Assembly (NCBI RefSeq): GCF_050908995.1
Contig: NC_135119.1
Coordinates: 26,317,001-26,381,000, forward strand
Reading direction: 5' to 3'
DNA from: Andrena cerasifolii
Lineage: Eukaryota > Arthropoda > Insecta > Hymenoptera > Andrenidae
Length of the DNA stretch: 64,000 nucleotides
Numbering within the stretch: position 1 is the first letter of the stretch; each line of letters starts with the position of its first letter. Positions 12,901 to 22,674 of this stretch are shown here, piece after piece. Below the pieces are notes generated by a model, which was not told where the DNA came from, did no database searches, and saw only the letters and a list, made by a program, of their open reading frames with translations. The translations under genes and the position numbers were made by a program.

Positions 12901-14677
12901 AGTTCAGCCGCATCACTTTTAAGCAAAGTGAGCACCGATTAGAATTGTTTATTAAGGCGAAATAAAAAATGTCTGGGGATTTGAAGGTTTTATTCGTTTC
13001 ACTTGTGCTTCGTGGAGATCTAGAAACAGTATAATTTATTTATTTTTTAAAAGGACGTCAGTAAAGAAAATCATGGAAGGTGAACGTTCCAATTTCTGCT
13101 CATTTTGAATTTTTCTTATTTTTATAAGCGTCGCGTTTGTACTATAGTTGCAACGAAATTATTCTAAATTATTTGAACATTTACGCGAGTGTCGCACGGG
13201 CAAAAAAACTATTAAAATGAGAGACACGTGATTTTTCGATTGTGTTTTAGCTGGTCTGTGGTAAGGAACACAGGGTCACTATTGGTATTCGATAATTGGG
13301 CAGAAAATAGTTTTTGCAGTGAAAGTTCTTATTTAATAAGAAAAACAGATACCGTATTGTGCTCTGGATGTAGATTTTTTACTATTTTTTTTTATTGTTT
13401 TATATATTAGGTTACTCGACAGAAAGAAGGTGTAAAAAATCAACAAACTCCAGGTCACTGGGTATCTAATTTTTGCGTGCACCTTGCAAAAATTTTTTTT
13501 TCCTTTTAAGCATTGCATCTAGTACCGTGCATCGTATTTTTTTTATTTAAAAATATTTACCAATAACTGAGTTATTATCTATCACTCGAAGGTTCTCTAA
13601 AAAAGAGGCTTCTGCGGTGACCACTGCTGTTCGAAAGTCGATCATCTAAAATAAAAAATTCAGAAGAATTTAATTATTATATTGTATTGTCTAGTATTCG
13701 AACGAAGGTTTTTTCGAAATATTGATTTAGGAAAAAATGGCAGATGTTTAAAGTAAAAGTTTCAATTTTTATCATAAATCTTGCCTGATTTTCGTCAATT
13801 AAAAGAAAACTAAGCATCGGCTAAAAAAATCTTTCGTTCAAATACTAGATAATATAATATAATAAGCAAATTCTTTTGAATTTTTTATTTTAGATGCTCG
13901 ACTTTCGAGCAGCAGTGGTCACCACAGAAGCCTTTTTTAGAGAACCTTCGAGTGATGGACAATAACTTAGTTACTGTTAAATATTTTTAAATAAAAAAAT
14001 TACGATGCACGGTACTAGATGCAATCCTTAAGAGGAAAAAAGATTTTTTGAGAAATGTGTTATAGCTTTTGAGTAAAAAATTTCCAAAGACCACTCTTTT
14101 TTGGCCTCCTGACTGAGCATAACCCCTTAAATAAGGAGGGCAGTATTAGACTCTGATCTTTCGTGTATTATTACCTAGAATCTTCATCTCCTAATTCAAA
14201 CTTCTATTATTAAACTCCAACCCTATTACCCAAAATCCTCGCTTCCTAATTTAAACTTCTACATTAAACTCTGCTCTTATCACCTAAACTCCTTATTTTC
14301 CTATGCCAGTGATCCTAACAATCACTGTCCAACTAAAAGTACAGGGTCAAAACAGACCCCGCTTCCCCTGGGCAAGGCTTAAAACGCATCGCATCCGTCT
14401 GCCAATTTTCCTTCCCCCTCCGATCTTCCCCCGAATCGATGCTCCCCTCGGCCACTTAAACGGTGCACCGTTGCAGTATCGCAGCAACCAGGAATTCATA
14501 GACACGTATCTGGCGGAGAAGGAGGCCCTGAGGAGGGAAGAGGAGGAGAAGGAGCGGGCGCGGAGGAGCGCGATCAGGATTCAAGCGTGGTGGCGGGGCG
14601 TTATGGTGCGCCGGAAGTTGGGCCCGTATCGACCCGAGGAGAAAAAGAAGAAGCGACCGGCTAAGACGAAGAAGTAA
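8056..14677 (+). CDS. DRC9 (IQCG): Dynein regulatory complex subunit 9 (IQ-motif protein G), five exons
   Basis: DRC9/IQCG is a coiled-coil subunit of the nexin-dynein regulatory complex of motile cilia and sperm tails; its C-terminal IQ motif is expected to bind calmodulin. Exons by GT-AG and phase: 8056-8228, 8620-8718, 9020-9539, 10512-10643, 14477-14677, giving 374 residues with a TAA stop. Residues after about 95 are almost all charged coiled coil (NIVEALIEEISERGTYK, then EWEERYAREKEMYENEIRQL). The last exon carries the IQ signature IRIQAWWRGVMVRRKLGPY followed by a lysine-rich tail, the arrangement seen in animal IQCG. The start ATG at 8056 is the first in the open frame. A 72-nt GT-AG segment (9261-9332) inside exon 3 has a CTAAC branch-like site and could be an optional intron; removing it keeps frame (350 residues). 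Intron 4 (3.8 kb) is full of fold-back repeats, and a short exon could be hidden there. Family call is firm, exon 1 less so. Confidence 0.85.
9797..9976. repeat. (ATT)n microsatellite, about 180 bp
   Basis: A long ATT/TTA trinucleotide tract with a few AAT interruptions in DRC9 intron 3. Both strands are stop-free across it, giving spurious poly-Ile, poly-Leu and poly-Asn frames that are not genes. Confidence 0.97.
10769..12162. mobile_element. Composite of two fused fold-back elements
   Basis: Two adjacent palindromes. Block 1 has arms about 10790-11000 and 11260-11465; block 2 has arms about 11475-11815 and 11835-12130. The left outer end is TTAAGGGGTTATGCCTAGTC and the right outer end (inverted) is TTAAGGGGGTAGGTTACCCT, so each outer end belongs to a different family. 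The ends expected at the junction (about 11468-11475) are missing. It lies in the last intron of DRC9. The mirror-image frames on the two arms of block 2 are not genes. Confidence 0.75.
13478..14130. mobile_element. Fold-back element, 3' end TTAAGGGG type
   Basis: Arms about 13500-13740 and 13850-14060 are reverse complements (shared core GCATCTAGTACCGTGCATCG on the left arm). The right end, read inverted, is TTAAGGGGTTATGCTCAGTC, the same family as the left end at 10769. No matching left terminus is seen. Located in DRC9 intron 4. Confidence 0.7.
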
Positions 14678-15479
14678 CGCCTCCTGTTTGACTTGCCCCT
14701 CGACGCTGCCGCGTGCAAATACACAGGCCAACCTCCCCTCGAACGAAACAATATTTATTCTTCCCCTGCGGCAAGGGTTGCTTTCTGCCCTTTCCACATA
14801 CAAGCCCTGTAATCGTTACAACGATATATTCGACGGCTCTGCTCCTAAGCGGCCACTGTACCGCCGCATTTACTCGGCGAAAATAAAAAGTCCGCGGTGT
14901 AGAACCGAAAATGGAGAGCGGGCACTTGGACGCAATTTCTTCTCTATTGGATTAGTTGCGCATTGTGCCCGAGGAAGTGGGCGAAATTCCAATCTCTACG
15001 GTTCGTCACGTGGTAGGAGGCCCAGGAATTGTTACCGGGGGAGCACTGTTCACGCAAGAACCTCATTTCCCGTGCAGCACTTCCTGGGATCCTGCGGTGT
15101 TCAACGGCGCATGGAGCACCGTAGTAGTCGGCGCGGCGAGGCACGAAATCCTTTCTATCCTTATAGAATACACGTATAAACTTTCTACACGCGCGTACAT
15201 ACGGGGTGTTCCCGCGTAACTTTATCAGCGGCAATGTTTCTGCTGTATTTAAAATTTCATAGGTTTGTGTTCCGGGAGAGTTGCAAAGTTTTGTGGAGGT
15301 GGGCGTACGTAGTGAGAATAGTTTTGTTACGTTGGGAGGGGTTAATGAGATGAAAGTTTATTTTTTTATTTTTATTTTTTAAAGTACCTAAGTGTCTAGA
15401 AGGACTTAAGCCTCGCTCGCATTAGTCAAGTTGTATTTCGAGACAAGTAAAGGAATATTTTGTTTTATTTGTATTTTTT
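14678..15479. other. 3' flank of DRC9, no further gene recognised
   Basis: A likely polyadenylation signal AATAAA lies near 14882, about 205 bp after the DRC9 stop. Later frames are short. An ATACGGGGTGTTCCC string near 15198 resembles one end of the CAGGGTGTT-type elements. Confidence 0.35.
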
Positions 15480-15714
15480 TGTTTTCCTGTGTGTTTCTAA
15501 CACACAGGATGGCGTTTCAAGCATTTCGCTTATGTTGCCCAACGAACGATAGTCATTTTTCCTTTTTCCCTCCTCTCTCCTTCGGGTCCCAGCAGCAGCG
15601 ACGCACCGGGAGACAGGTGATGGTCACCCATCTTTCCCCAGTACGCCGCCCGTGATGTTTAACTTCGGTGATCTTACGGGAACCGGTGTTTCCATCACGG
15701 CCATGGCCGCTGGT
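15480..15714 (-). mobile_element. 5S rRNA-derived SINE (SINE3-like)
   Basis: On the minus strand the first about 126 nt (15714 down to 15589) align with 5S rRNA along its length: CACCGGTTCCCGTAAGATC, ATCACCGAAGTTAAACATC and AGATGGGTGACC correspond to loop A/helix III and the A- and C-box internal promoter regions of 5S. A unique body follows (15588 to about 15510), then a 9-bp perfect hairpin (15486-15508). Part of the tail recurs at 21487-21524. A 5S head with an unrelated tail is the structure of SINE3 elements transcribed by RNA polymerase III. Confidence 0.7.
15589..15714 (-). ncRNA. 5S-rRNA-like sequence (diverged)
   Basis: About 126 nt resembling insect 5S rRNA but too diverged for a functional ribosomal copy. 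The terminal stem still pairs: CCAGCGGC near the start with GCTGCTGG near the end (seven Watson-Crick pairs and one G-U), though both strands differ from typical 5S. It is the head of the SINE described separately. Confidence 0.65.
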
Positions 15715-15849
15715 ATATTTTGTTTTATTTTATTCTATTTATAAACGGACCGAAGCCCTCTTTACATAAATGTTTACAAAGTAAAAAGAACTTTACCTAA
15801 TGTAACAAAAGATAGACATGCTAAATTACATGGTACACCGGATGAGACA

Positions 15850-16617
15850 TTATCCGATAATCCCACGTAACTGTCTTTTAAAGGTGTGCGCAGATCCATT
15901 AAAGAAATCAATACTATTGTAGAGAGTACTAGAGTCAGCAATAATTCGATTTATTGGATTAATTAATCCATATGCAGATCTGGATTTAAGTGGTTGTAGT
16001 CCTGCTCTAGATCTCAATGCGCGTTCAGGTGCGTAGAAATTGATTTGCATAAGAAGAGAGGGACAATCAATATGGTTATTGATTAAATTAAAAATAAAGA
16101 AATGGTCGGGTATTTTTCTACGCGCAGCTAATGTTTCGAGGTCGACTGTGTTTAATATTGTAGAGTAATCATGATCGAATATTGACATAGGGTTCTTTAG
16201 CTTATATGAACAAAATCTGAGAAATTTATGTTGCACTCTCTCAAGCATGATTTCGTGATTAAAGCGTTTCGGAGACCATATAATCGAAGCATATTCTAAC
16301 AAGGGACGAGCAAGGGTAATATATAGCAATCTTAGTGTGTGAATTGAATGAAAATCATTGGAAAAACGTAGTATGAAACCAAGTGTTCTTGAAGCCGAGT
16401 TAACAGTATAAGAAATATGGTTGGAGAAGTCCAAAGTTGAGGAGAAATGAATACCTAAGTCCTTAACTTCACTTATCGAGGAGAGAATCTCGTAATGGAA
16501 TATCTCGAGAACTGTTAGAGATAGGGGAATAGTGTCAATGGACGAATTTTGTGTCTTCGAATGCGAAATATGACTGACTCGCCAGATTTTCAAAAATCCA
16601 CAAAAATGATTTTTCAA
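15850..16617 (-). pseudogene. Non-LTR retrotransposon reverse-transcriptase fragment
   Basis: A 255-residue frame reads as the C-terminal end of a LINE reverse transcriptase (Jockey/CR1-like group): VKDLGIHFSSTLDFSNHISY, LYITLARPLLEYASIIWSP, VQHKFLRFCSYKLKNPM and the region that usually follows. The catalytic domain with its F/YADD motif, the endonuclease and the 5' end are absent, so it is a 5'-truncated copy. The 3' flank (15849-15715) is AT-rich with AATAAAATAAAA-like sequence and runs directly into the 5S-like SINE. Confidence 0.85.
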
Positions 16618-18314
16618 CCCTAACTTTGAACGCAGTTTTCACCCCCCAAATATGAAAACGGGGGGAAATAAAAAAACACGTATTTCTTATTTTTCGGTCC
16701 TCTATAACATATCCAAAAATCAAAATGATCGGAGGCGGACACCTAAAATACTCTCCTTGTTAGCGTTTAAGTTTCGAACGAGAGTCTAATTTCCTGGCAC
16801 ACAACACTTGAAAGGACTTGAAAGGATATTTCCAGTCAGGCTCACATTGGTAAAGCAGTTTAAAGTTACTCGAATTCGAGCGATTTGAAGTCGCCTACCT
16901 TGACTAATGTGAACGAGGCTTTACTGTTGTAAATCGTTCACTGTTGTAAAATTCGATTTACATATTTTATCGCATGTTTTACTACAAAAATTTTGTACAT
17001 CCTCGCGCCCCGCTTTTCAAAAAATGGGGCTCTGGAAGGTATAACAGCTCCGGACGCCAAAAATATTAATCCAGCCCTGAACCCCACGAAGCTATGCAAC
17101 TTTTTTAGGAAACATTTTTGTGGAATATATAGCAGAAATGTTTCAGGGGATGAAGCTAGGCGAAACACCCTGTATAATATACAATCTCATTCCTGTTATA
17201 TGTGCTCCTTTCTTTAAATCCAAGGTTATCGCGGATACGCCATTCCAGCCTCCGAAGTCCCTCCTCTGAGACGCGAGATTGGTATTCTTATTTGGCGGCA
17301 AATTCGGGAATACGAACTTTGAATACCACTCTTGCAATTACAAATCGAATACCTTCAAAATTGGTTAAAAGAAACTGATAGAAATTGTTCAAAAACACCC
17401 TTCAAAACACCAAATTCTGGAAGCCTACTCAAAACCACATTTCTGGGCCTCAGCAGTGACACACTCAGAATTTAATCTTGGGGGAGGGTCCAACTTGAAG
17501 GGATAACAATATTTCGAATTCAATAAAATTCTTCAGGTGATTATAAAAATGTATTCAAAGAATAAAATTGAATTTTCTTTTCTTTTTACAAAGCTCCCTT
17601 TTTGGGGGTACCAGAGCCTCTTAGCCATCTCTGGGTGCTCTACTGGGCCTCGCTATGTGGGCCCAAGTTTACCATTTCAATCAAACACCGAGGACCAATT
17701 CGTCAAAGTGGCATTTCTGTGGACGAGCAGAATAAGCATCCAGGGTTTGGCTAACCAGTTCCGATCCAACACCCCGTGTGTGGCTATGTGTTTAGCAGAT
17801 AAAGTAGAATATACACCTCGCCCAGCCATCTGTGATCCAACATCCTGTGTATACATATTTAGCGGATAGAGTGACGGATATGTTCGACGCAAATGCACGG
17901 TCGCTGGTCGCATAATGGAATTTCGTTGCAGCGTAGTCGCAATGTGTCCAAAGCGAAGGACGGGACACGACGGTACCAGACGGATAAAAATCCTACCAGA
18001 GGACTCGTTTTCTTTTTTTTTCCCTGCACCCCACTTCCCGCCTGACGCAGGCCCAACGAAAACACGTAGGCAGCTCGCGCGACCAGCTTCGCTCGTCCAG
18101 AAAGTTTTTACTCATTTTTGGTAGGTTCCTCCGGGGTGCGGCCGTGCGAGACGCAGCCGTGTCGAATACGTCCCCAAATAAATAGTTGTCCTCCTCGTTA
18201 CGTTCGTTCGCTTCTAATTCGAATCAAACGCAGACGATTTTAACAAATTCGGTTTGAGAAAATTACTAGGGGCTCGGGGCGGGTTTGTATGTGGGCTAAG
18301 TAGGTTGCAGCGGG
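16618..18314. other. Repeat-like intergenic DNA
   Basis: A CAGGGTGTTTCGCC-type end (inverted) lies at about 17157-17173 next to TA, so another Tc1/mariner-like MITE end is present, without an identified partner. No gene recognised. Confidence 0.35.
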
Positions 18315-18990
18315 GAGCGGCAAATTTTGAGGGGTGGAAAATTTTAGGGAGCGACAAATTTTGGGGTGCAGCGAATTTCGGGGAGTGAACAATTTTGGGG
18401 AGCCGCAAATTTTGGGGAGCGACAAATTTTGGGAAGCGATGAATTTTGGAGAGCGACAAATTTTGGGGTGTGATGAGTTTTGGGGAGCGACAAATTTTGG
18501 GATGTGATGAGTTTTGGGGAGCGAAAAATTCTGGGGTGTGATGAGTTTTGGGGAGCGAAAAATTTTGGGGTGTGATGAGTTTTGGGGAGCGAAAAATCTT
18601 GGGGTCTGATGAGTTTTGGGGAGCGAAAAATTTTGGGGTGCAGCAAATTTTGGGGAGGGACAAATTTTGGGAAGCGATGAATTTTGGAGAGCGACAAATT
18701 TTGGGGTGTGATGAGTTTTGGGGTGCAGCAAATTTTGGGGAGGGACAAATTTTGGGAAGCGATGAATTTTGGAGAGCGATAAATTTTGGGGTGTGATGAA
18801 TTTTGGGAAGCGAAAAATTGTGGGGTGCAGCAAATTTTGGGGAGGGACAAATTTTGGGGAGGGACAAATTTTAGGAAGCGACAAATTTTGGGGAGCGACA
18901 AATTTTGGGGAGCGACAAATTTTGGGAAGCGATGAATTTTGGAGAGCGACAAATTTTGGGATGCGATGAATTTTGGAGAGCGAAAACTGT
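18315..18990. repeat. 17-bp tandem satellite, about 40 units
   Basis: Head-to-tail 17-mers such as GGGGAGCGACAAATTTT, GGGAAGCGATGAATTTT and GGGGTGTGATGAGTTTT, in several variants that recur in blocks (a higher-order pattern). Because 17 is not a multiple of three and the unit has no stop on the minus strand, all three minus frames stay open for over 200 codons with a 17-residue period (SLPKICRSPKFVAPQNL). These are not proteins. Confidence 0.95.
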
Positions 18991-20149
18991 TGAGCGGAAG
19001 AAATTGGGAAAGCTTTAAACACAAAGGCTTGAGACAACTTTAACAACAATTCACTAATTTTTCATACAGCAAATTAGTAGTAAATCATATGCGAGTTGTC
19101 TAATACGAAAAGTAGTTGAAGCAACCCTTGACACTTTGACCGAAATAGAAAATTAGTATCTGCTTTTTATCTCTCTGAAGAGGATCGAAAGTGCACCCGA
19201 GTGTCCCCGAATGTTTGCTTTATAAGAAACGGAGTATAGAATTAAAAGAGAAACTTTTGAAACTTTCTCAGGAGGAGTGATAACTTTGGAAGGTCTGACC
19301 GACTTGGAGAGACGTTTGCGCAGAGCCCGAGCCCGCGTTAATGATAGTATCGATGAAAAATGTCCCTCTTGTGGTCGTCCTCCGACCTCCAAAGCTCCGC
19401 GGCGGCACTCGCCGCTGTTTTGTCGCCGAGAGAAAGTCCCTGACTAGACGTGACCGACAACGACGACCCCGTGCATTTTCCTTCATGAGAAATTCACGAA
19501 CCCTCTAACCTACTCCGTTTGAAAGCATGCAAGCTCACCCCCCGTGACCATGCGCGGCCAGCCACCTCCTTAGATTACGATATAAGGAATGGTTAACGCG
19601 ATGTGGCGGTGCACGCACCCGATAGTGTGCTCCGTATATATGCAACGCTTTCCTGACCCAGCTTCTCTCTCGTAATTCGTCGCCGGATCGAACCGGCCGC
19701 GATTCTTCGCGATAAAACGAATCAGCGGCGCAAGCTGACTCGATTTCTAAGTTCCGTTTTCGGGAGCAAGCGACTGAGCATGGAATCGGTATGGGTGGAT
19801 CAGTTTCATCCCCTGGTGTTCTTGTCGAAAGGGAAAAGTTGCGGGCGTAGGGGGTGTACCTTTTGGTACACTGCCTGCGTAAGTCACCCGGTCCGATTAC
19901 CCAATCTCCGTGTTAGACGGCTTGAGTCAGGTCAAGTGTTTGCTCCTGACGAGTCGCATCGGAGCAACAGGAATCGTCTGGGAGGCGCCGAGCGCTTTTC
20001 CCTTTCGACTTGGACAGCAGGGTGGTAGGAACTGCGCCATCCAATACTTGTTTCATGCTTACCCTTCGCCTTTCCTTCTTTCCTGAATTTCTTTTAATCG
20101 AGCGATTGCTTGGCAGTTCCCTAGATTCTATATCTAAACCGAAGGGATC

Positions 20150-20228
20150 GATGAAACTTTGTTTCCATCCATCTCTTTGGTTTAGTTGGCTTAATGTACA
20201 GGGAGATCGATGGAACTTTGATTCCATC
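20150..20228. repeat. Pair of directly repeated hairpins
   Basis: GATGAAACTTTGTTTCCATC (20150-20169) and GATGGAACTTTGATTCCATC (20209-20228) each fold into a 7-bp stem with a 6-nt loop and lie within a longer direct repeat (GATCGATG...CCATCTATCTCT). No gene is seen around them. Confidence 0.6.
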
Positions 20229-20714
20229 TATCTCTCTACGGGTCTCAAAACGCAGCAACCTCCTCGCGGTGAGAGCTGGTAATCGGTGAGAACCGAGCCG
20301 ATAGCTGCGATTGTCAAATATTCTAGTCGGATATAAGAATTTCTGTAACTTGCAATACTATTGTAAAATGTAAAAATAAAATATGTAACTTGAAATGTTG
20401 TTCGATTGTTCCTACCGGACCCCAGAACACGAGTATAAAATTTGGTTTGCGTTAAATAAACCCGAATAGCATAGCAAGGTTAAATGGCGTATGTGTTCTT
20501 GTTTTGTTGTGATCCTTCATTCTCTGTTGGCGCATGGAATATGTTTATAAAACGATCTCTAAATTGTTACTCTAACAGAATCATTTATAAATCGCGGGTT
20601 GCGAATAACCTTGTTTCACGCGTATTGAATTCTAATTCCTACCACGCGTAGCGTTACAGTCTGTTTCGAGACTTCGTCGGTACCGTTGCATGCGACACTA
20701 AAATGGTAAGGGAG

Positions 20715-20820
20715 CCCTAGGACCCCAAACCGGTGACAGAAAAATGCATTGGTTGATAGGTCTATCCTATACCTCGTCTGTGACCCCATAAACCGGTGGC
20801 AGAAAAATGCATGGGGTCAT
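20715..20820. repeat. Imperfect direct repeat of about 32 bp
   Basis: ACCCCAAACCGGTGACAG-AAAAATGCATTGG (about 20723-20754) and ACCCCATAAACCGGTGGCAG-AAAAATGCATGGG (about 20783-20816) are direct near-copies about 60 bp apart. Nature unknown. Confidence 0.6.
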
Positions 20821-21486
20821 TGAACTTGGTTCCACCACAGCGTTCGACTCTACATATCACAAAGTATAAAAACACTTTACCTGTCGAAAATAAGGCTGTC
20901 TTGCCGATAGTCGCAGCCATTGCACCCGCTGCACCCCGAAGATAAGTCAGTCTCGCGATCGGTATCGTACGAACGATCATGATCCTTCCGATGCTCCGCC
21001 ACGATGCTCCACGTTCTGTGGATAAGGTAGAAGAGGTAGAGTTGTTTCCCTCGTCGGCAAGGCTGCGATCTTGCGTTCCCCATTCTGCGCTGCTGTTAGC
21101 CTTTCCAGTTCCACAGATCTCCCACCGAGTGTCGCTTGTATCCAGAAGAGCACTGTTCTCTAATTAGTTCACCATTCAACTCGCTAATCCATCCATGGAC
21201 ACTTCTCCGAGGGATGAAATTAAAGAACCCAGGGCCACCCCACCATCGTCTTCGGACCCGCTGTGTTACATAATTTCGGTGACGCTTAATAAAAATTACA
21301 ATGACAGCGAGTGTTTGATTACCTGACCATGAATATGTTTAATTGCATAATTTCAGTATAAAAGAATAAGAAAACCAACAACTTCGTGCAGTTCGCCCCT
21401 TCCTTCGATTCAAATTTCCCTCCGAATGAGAAGCTACGTTCACATCAATGCAAAATAACTCGAATACAGACTGACTTAAAGTTCGT

Positions 21487-21530
21487 TGGGCAATATAGCA
21501 CTGGGTCCCGAAACGCCATCTTTTGTAGAA
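21487..21530 (+). repeat. Copy of the SINE tail
   Basis: GTTCGTTGGGCAATATAG through GAAACGCCATCTTTTGTAG matches the tail of the 5S-headed SINE at about 15507-15545 (minus). No 5S head precedes it, so it is a truncated copy or a related element. Confidence 0.55.
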
Positions 21531-22274
21531 ACTAACTGTACAAGAGAGAATAAAAACCTAACCTAACCTAACTTGAATACAGCATTCGATACAAGCTTCG
21601 CGCTCCTTTGGTTCATGGTTAACTGACGGTTACACAATATCGCGAAGAAGACTGCGCCACCTAACTTAACTCTACTCAAATATTTTTATAACTCAATGAC
21701 AGTCATTTTTGCGGGGGGGTTGAAGCAAAAGACGGAAGGGGAATCGCCTGTTTCAGCCATCTTGAGACGGTCAACTTGTGGTGCACTCTGTAGGCGAGAT
21801 ACATGTGAACTAATAAAATTAATATCATCAACAAATATTTAAAAAAATGGGTTTAAACAAAACTGATTCAAGATCTAGATTAAATATAAAGTATACTACA
21901 CACTAGGTCATAGATACACTCATACACTCAATTTATTTTATAAAATTATTGACTTTATGTTAAATAGACCATCATTTATTCAATTTGAATATTCTTTTAA
22001 TGACAATGTTGTTTGTACATATATAAAAAATCCCTTACAATACACTGTACAATTAACATTTATTGCGTAAGCAACGTACAAGTATCGTGTTATAAAATTA
22101 GAATATATTATATACCTTTATAAATAAAAGACAAGTATAAATACATATGTATTTCAATACCTATGTTTCCTGTATAAATGTATATGATTACAGTACAGTC
22201 CCGCGGTATTCCAATAAACAAGACCTCGATCACTCGAATCGTAATAAAACAACTTTGCGGTCACAGTACTTTAA

Positions 22275-22620
22275 CCCCTTGGCTTACCGTTTAAATTTCG
22301 ACCGCCGGCACCAAATCAACACCAGCGGTGAGCCACGCATCGAGCCATTTTACGGTTCGGCTCAGCGTCCGAAGTTGTCAATCGCACACGTCTTAGCCCC
22401 GTTACGCAGTTGCAACAAACTAAATACATGTGTTTGCGGCCAGGAATAACTGAGATGAAAAGCATCGGCGAAAAATTGAGTCGTAGTATCATCTAACCAC
22501 GAGCCTGACCCATGGTGTTTACGTTTCGCCCGATCAGCGTACCACGGGTCTCACTCGTGCTTTCCATCTTTGGCCCGATCGAGATACCACGAGTCTCACT
22601 CGATGTTGTAAGTCAAGGGG
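22275..22620. mobile_element. 346-bp MITE-like element with TTAA-like flanks
   Basis: Ends CCCCTTGGCTTAC at 22275 and inverted CCCCTTGACTTAC at 22620; flanks TTAA on the left and CTAA on the right, suggesting a TTAA duplication with one mutation. Interior has a direct repeat (CCCGATCNNNNTACCACGNG twice, near 22529 and 22573). Lies 50 bp beyond the FBXL4 stop codon, within its probable 3' UTR. Confidence 0.6.
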
Positions 22621-22674
22621 CTAATTACTTCAATAGTAGTCAATCTTAATGTACTAAATATTATGGAATGTTCC

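Larger units (their letters stand above)
18991..22274. other. Intergenic, possible unspliced non-coding transcript
   Basis: GC-rich stretch about 19380-20040 with a TATATATGC string near 19638, paired hairpins at 20150-20228 and AATAAA near 20375 would fit a short unspliced RNA, but this is only suggestive. No protein recognised. Confidence 0.2.

Noticed and set aside
18315..18990. CRISPR-like array
   Set aside because: Units are contiguous 17-mers without spacers, in an animal genome.
18214..19049. Three overlapping 217-269 residue repeat proteins
   Set aside because: They are the three frames of a 17-bp satellite with no stops; no start context, domain or splice signal.
21557..21571. CCTAACCTAACCTAA, an interstitial TTAGG telomere repeat
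   Set aside because: Only three units; too short to distinguish from chance.
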